DNA of 8,341 nt from Aquificaceae bacterium (GTDB taxonomy: Bacteria; Aquificota; Aquificia; Aquificales; Aquificaceae). Location: assembly GCA_015487835.1 (NCBI GenBank), contig WFOY01000099.1, positions 1 through 8,341 of the forward strand. The letters run 5' to 3'. Of this stretch, positions 6,516 to 8,341 are shown piece after piece. A model generated the notes under the pieces. That model saw only the letters and a program-made list of their open reading frames with translations, did not search any database and was not told the origin of the DNA. A program made the position numbers and the translations under genes. Position 1 is the first letter of the stretch; every line of letters begins with the position of its first letter.

Positions 6516-6549
6516 GTTATATCTTGAGGTTACACTTTCCAAATGTCAA
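6516..6549 (-). promoter_or_regulatory. Candidate promoter of the CDGSH-nurA unit
   Basis: On the minus strand a perfect TTGACA (6549-6544) is followed by TATAAC (6521-6516), a five-of-six -10 match, but the gap is 22 bases, longer than the normal 16-18. With a 17-base gap the -10 would be the weaker CAAGAT (6526-6521). A long spacer would be expected of a promoter that needs an activator or DNA distortion, as in MerR-type control, but no MerR-type gene is here. The promoter assignment is moderately supported; the exact -10 is uncertain. Confidence 0.5.
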
Positions 6550-6551
6550 GA
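6522..6551. promoter_or_regulatory. Inverted repeat TCTTGA-N18-TCAAGA, candidate operator
   Basis: The six-base arms at 6522-6527 and 6546-6551 are perfect complements, 24 bases apart centre to centre. The right arm overlaps the TTGACA of the CDGSH promoter, and the left arm adjoins its -10. ATGTCA also occurs twice in direct orientation at 6543-6548 and 6562-6567. A dimeric winged-helix regulator such as the adjacent HxlR protein could bind here; this is inference. Confidence 0.35.
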
Positions 6552-6567
6552 ACTTACCCTGATGTCA

Positions 6568-6573
6568 TATACT
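6568..6573 (+). promoter_or_regulatory. Candidate -10 box of the HxlR gene
   Basis: TATACT matches five of six bases of the -10 consensus and would start transcription near 6580, giving a leader of about 22 bases that includes the strong ribosome binding site AGGAGGTG (6591-6598). The -35 region (around 6545-6551) is poor, which would fit a promoter that is weak or regulated. Confidence 0.45.
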
Positions 6574-6602
6574 AACTTTTAGGAAACTATAGGAGGTGCC
6601 CG

Positions 6603-6944
6603 ATGAGGTCCAAGTTCCACTGCCCCGTGGAGGCTACCATAAGCGTCCTTAACGGCAAGTGGAAGCTGCTGATAATAAGGGAGCTCCTCTCGGGTCCAAA
6701 GAGGTTCTCCCAGCTACAGAGGGCGATACCCGGTGTAACCCAGAAGATGCTGACCAAACAGCTCAGGGAGCTTGAGAGGGACGGCCTCATAAGCAGGAAG
6801 GTTTACCCCCAGGTCCCTCCAAAGGTGGAGTACTCTCTGACAGATCTCGGAGAGAAGCTCAAGGAGGTCCTGGACGCCATGCACAGCTGGGGTGAGGAGT
6901 ACATAAGGAACGCAACCGTTATGTCATCTTCAGGACAGCCCTGA
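6603..6944 (+). CDS. HxlR-family winged-helix transcriptional regulator
   Basis: The 113-residue protein follows the HxlR (MarR-like) pattern from end to end: CPVEATISVLNGKWKLLIIRELL, GPKRFSQLQRAIPGVTQKML with the recognition helix, TKQLRELERDGLISR, and the wing YPQVPPKVEYSLTDLG. Cys7 is the only cysteine and sits at the conserved N-terminal position that in relatives such as YodB and HypR senses electrophiles or disulfide stress. HxlR itself activates formaldehyde detoxification genes. AGGAGGTG four bases before the ATG fixes the start. It is divergent from the CDGSH unit across 114 bases and convergent with the alcohol dehydrogenase, overlapping it by 26 bases. It probably regulates itself and one or both neighbours. 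Confidence 0.94.
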   Translation: MRSKFHCPVEATISVLNGKWKLLIIRELLSGPKRFSQLQRAIPGVTQKMLTKQLRELERDGLISRKVYPQVPPKVEYSLTDLGEKLKEVLDAMHSWGEEYIRNATVMSSSGQP

Positions 6945-7929
6945 TCTTGACCTTTCCGGATCTAACCCTGTCGAGGACCTCGTTCACCTTCTCGAAGGGG
7001 TGCACTTCGATCATAGGCTTTATACCGAAGTCCGCAGAGAACTGGAGGGTCTCCCTGAGGAGTTTCCTCCCCCCAACAGCAGACCCTGTTAGGATAATAC
7101 GCTTGGTAATCAGGTCGAAGGGGGCTACATGTAAGGGTTCCTGAGCCGCACCCACGACTGAGAGTCTTCCCCTCGGAGCAAGACCGTCCAGCAGGGGCTG
7201 GATAGCTTCAGTTCTGAAAACGGTGGTGAGAATTACATCCGCACCTCCCAGCTTTTTGATCTCCTCAGCTGGGTCCGTCTTCGAGCTGTCTATGAAGTGA
7301 TCCGCTCCGATCTGCCTTGAGATCTCCTCCTTCTCGGAGGAGTGGCTCACAGCCACAACCCTTGCACCCATAGCCTTGGCGTACTGGACAGCCAGGTGAC
7401 CCAAGCCACCTATGCCGTGAACCACAACCGTCTCACCCGGCTTTACGTTTAGGTGCTTTAGTGCCGAGTAAACGGTGACACCAGCACAGAAGAGAGGTGC
7501 CGAGTGGGCCAGGTCAAGGTCGTCAGGTATCTTCGTAACGAACCTGCCCGGTGCCTTCATGTACTCAGCGTATCCCCCCTGCTTGGTTATTCCCGTTATC
7601 TCGTGGTTCGGGCACAGGGGTTCGTCACCCTCAACGCAGTAATCGCAGACCTCACAGGAGGAGTATATCCAGGGCATACCTACCTTGTCCCCCTCTTTGA
7701 TCCAGGTTACGTTCTTCCCAACCTTCACCGCCACACCGGCCACCTCATGGCCTGGGACCGTAGGGTAGGTCACCCAGTCTGCCCAGTCACCGTCTGCTAT
7801 GTGTACGTCGCTGTGGCACACACCGCAGTAGTGAACCTTTATGAGAACCTCACCATCCCCTATATCGGGAACTTCCCACTCTTCAAAGACAAGAGGTTTC
7901 TTGGGTTCCTTGCAGACAGCCACCTTCAT
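6919..7929 (-). CDS. Zinc-dependent medium-chain alcohol/aldehyde dehydrogenase
   Basis: The 336-residue protein is a full-length zinc alcohol dehydrogenase of the bacterial AdhP/AdhA type. Catalytic zinc ligands are seen at Cys38 (CGVCHSDVH), His61-Glu62 (PGHEVAG) and Cys148. Structural zinc ligands are Cys92, Cys95, Cys98 and Cys106. The nucleotide-binding loop is GIGGLG (172-177). At the end of the next strand (VVAVSHSSEK) Ser-His stands where NAD-specific enzymes usually have Asp, so NADP(H) may be preferred; this is inference. It likely interconverts primary alcohols and aldehydes. GGAGGT five bases before the ATG supports the start. The last 26 bases overlap the HxlR gene tail to tail, and the 5' end is divergent from the sugar dehydrogenase across 35 bases. 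Confidence 0.95.
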   Translation of the reverse strand: MKVAVCKEPKKPLVFEEWEVPDIGDGEVLIKVHYCGVCHSDVHIADGDWADWVTYPTVPGHEVAGVAVKVGKNVTWIKEGDKVGMPWIYSSCEVCDYCVEGDEPLCPNHEITGITKQGGYAEYMKAPGRFVTKIPDDLDLAHSAPLFCAGVTVYSALKHLNVKPGETVVVHGIGGLGHLAVQYAKAMGARVVAVSHSSEKEEISRQIGADHFIDSSKTDPAEEIKKLGGADVILTTVFRTEAIQPLLDGLAPRGRLSVVGAAQEPLHVAPFDLITKRIILTGSAVGGRKLLRETLQFSADFGIKPMIEVHPFEKVNEVLDRVRSGKVKIRAVLKMT

Positions 7930-7964
7930 GCCCCACCTCCATGAGGTATATATTTTAAGTGGCC
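7930..7964. promoter_or_regulatory. Short divergent control region with shared AT-rich box
   Basis: Only 35 bases separate the two divergent genes. The segment TATATATTTTA (7947-7957) is the sole AT-rich part. Read on the minus strand it gives TAAAAT (7957-7952), a five-of-six -10 box 22 bases ahead of the alcohol dehydrogenase ATG. Read on the plus strand it gives TATATT (7949-7954), ten bases ahead of the sugar dehydrogenase ATG. The two promoters would share bases and compete. -35 matches are poor on both strands. Confidence 0.45.
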
Positions 7965-8341
7965 ATGGGACGGCCTTCAGCTGTTCTGACCTTCCTACTT
8001 AGCCTATGTGTAGCATGGGCCCTTGAACTCAGGGACCCCTTCGGTCTTAGGTTTACAAAGCCCGTCTTTCTGGTCGAGTCCCCTGTGGAGAGGGGAAGGT
8101 TTTACGTCCTCGAACAGGAGGGGGTTATAAAGACCTTCAAAGTGGGTCAGAAGAGGGCCGAGGTGTTCTTGGACATAAGGGACAGGGTCGAGAACGGAGG
8201 TGAGATGGGACTTCTCTGCATGGCCTTCCACCCTAAGTTTTCCGAGAACCGCTACTTCTTCCTTTACTACACGGACAGAAACATGAACTCGGTCGTCTCC
8301 AGGTTCAGGGCTGTAAGCCCAAGGAGAGCTGACCTGGCTTC
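7965..8341 (+). CDS. Exported PQQ-type sugar dehydrogenase (GSDH family), 3' end cut
   Basis: The frame runs from ATG 7965 to the right edge (125 codons) and is incomplete. Residues 1-19 form a signal peptide (MGR, hydrophobic core, AWA then LELRDPF), so the protein is exported. The mature part matches the beta-propeller start of glucose/sorbosone or aldose sugar dehydrogenases: GLRFTKPVFLVESP, GRFYVLEQEGVIKTF, FLDIRDRV and GGEMGLLCMAFHPKF...FFLYYTDR. Whole proteins are about 350-450 residues, so the catalytic His motif and most PQQ and calcium ligands lie outside. No Shine-Dalgarno sequence precedes the ATG; a GTG two codons earlier (7959) is possible, and an ATG at 7941 is closed off by a stop. 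The transcript may be leaderless or nearly so. Members oxidise sugars in the periplasm, but the true substrate in thermophiles is often unknown. Confidence 0.88.
   Translation, partial: MGRPSAVLTFLLSLCVAWALELRDPFGLRFTKPVFLVESPVERGRFYVLEQEGVIKTFKVGQKRAEVFLDIRDRVENGGEMGLLCMAFHPKFSENRYFFLYYTDRNMNSVVSRFRAVSPRRADLA

Noticed and set aside
6489..6542. N-terminal extension of the CDGSH protein from an upstream ATG at 6542
   Set aside because: The extra 18 codons contain the promoter and a strong ribosome binding site placed for the ATG at 6488, and the added residues have no family match.
8004..8231. Minus-strand open frame of 75 codons near the right edge
   Set aside because: The plus-strand frame from 7965 encodes a signal peptide and clear sugar dehydrogenase motifs over the same bases.
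1..8341. CRISPR array, tRNA, rRNA, insertion sequence or attachment site
   Set aside because: No regularly spaced repeats, tRNA-like cloverleaf, rRNA segment, transposase or terminal repeats were seen; nearly all of the sequence is accounted for by protein genes.

Overview
The window reads as a piece of a compact thermophile genome, most likely an Aquificota-type bacterium. The reasons are heavy AGG/AGA arginine and ATA isoleucine codon use, Glu/Lys/Arg-rich proteins, genes packed end to end with overlapping stops and starts, and the presence of NurA and a family 4 (iron-sulfur) uracil-DNA glycosylase. By eye the GC content is a little over half. The phylum is an inference; no marker here fixes it.

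Layout. (1) Positions 1-1031, plus strand: the C-terminal bulk of a membrane sensor histidine kinase, cut by the left edge. (2) 1078-1920, plus: a cysteine-rich lipoprotein of the DUF4382 type whose codon use differs from its neighbours. (3) 1921-1978: a G-free, pyrimidine-rich spacer ending in a TATAAT box that abuts the next start codon. (4) 1979-3084, plus: a two-gene unit of a JAMM/MPN metallopeptidase and a family 4 uracil-DNA glycosylase. (5) 6488 down to 3074, minus: a tightly packed five-gene unit, CDGSH iron-sulfur protein, four-helix membrane protein, pirin, Obg GTPase and NurA nuclease. (6) 6603-6944, plus: an HxlR-family regulator divergent from that unit. (7) 7929 down to 6919, minus: a zinc alcohol dehydrogenase converging on the regulator. 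(8) 7965 to the right edge, plus: the start of an exported PQQ-type sugar dehydrogenase. No stretch over 300 bases lacks a gene.

How the genes may work together. The right half looks like an oxidative or electrophile response neighbourhood. An HxlR regulator with one cysteine sits between a CDGSH/membrane protein/pirin cluster and an alcohol/aldehyde dehydrogenase. The same minus-strand transcript appears to carry obg (ribosome assembly) and nurA (DNA end processing), and it meets the JAMM-glycosylase unit tail to tail with an 11-base overlap. The joint role is inference; the individual family assignments are strong for most genes.

No clearly new defence or mobile system is visible: there is no CRISPR array, transposase, tRNA or rRNA. 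The points most worth a second look are the apparent leaderless promoter at 1965-1979, the CDGSH/TM/pirin/obg/nurA operon with its divergent HxlR gene and shared control region, and the kinase with a degenerate G1 box.
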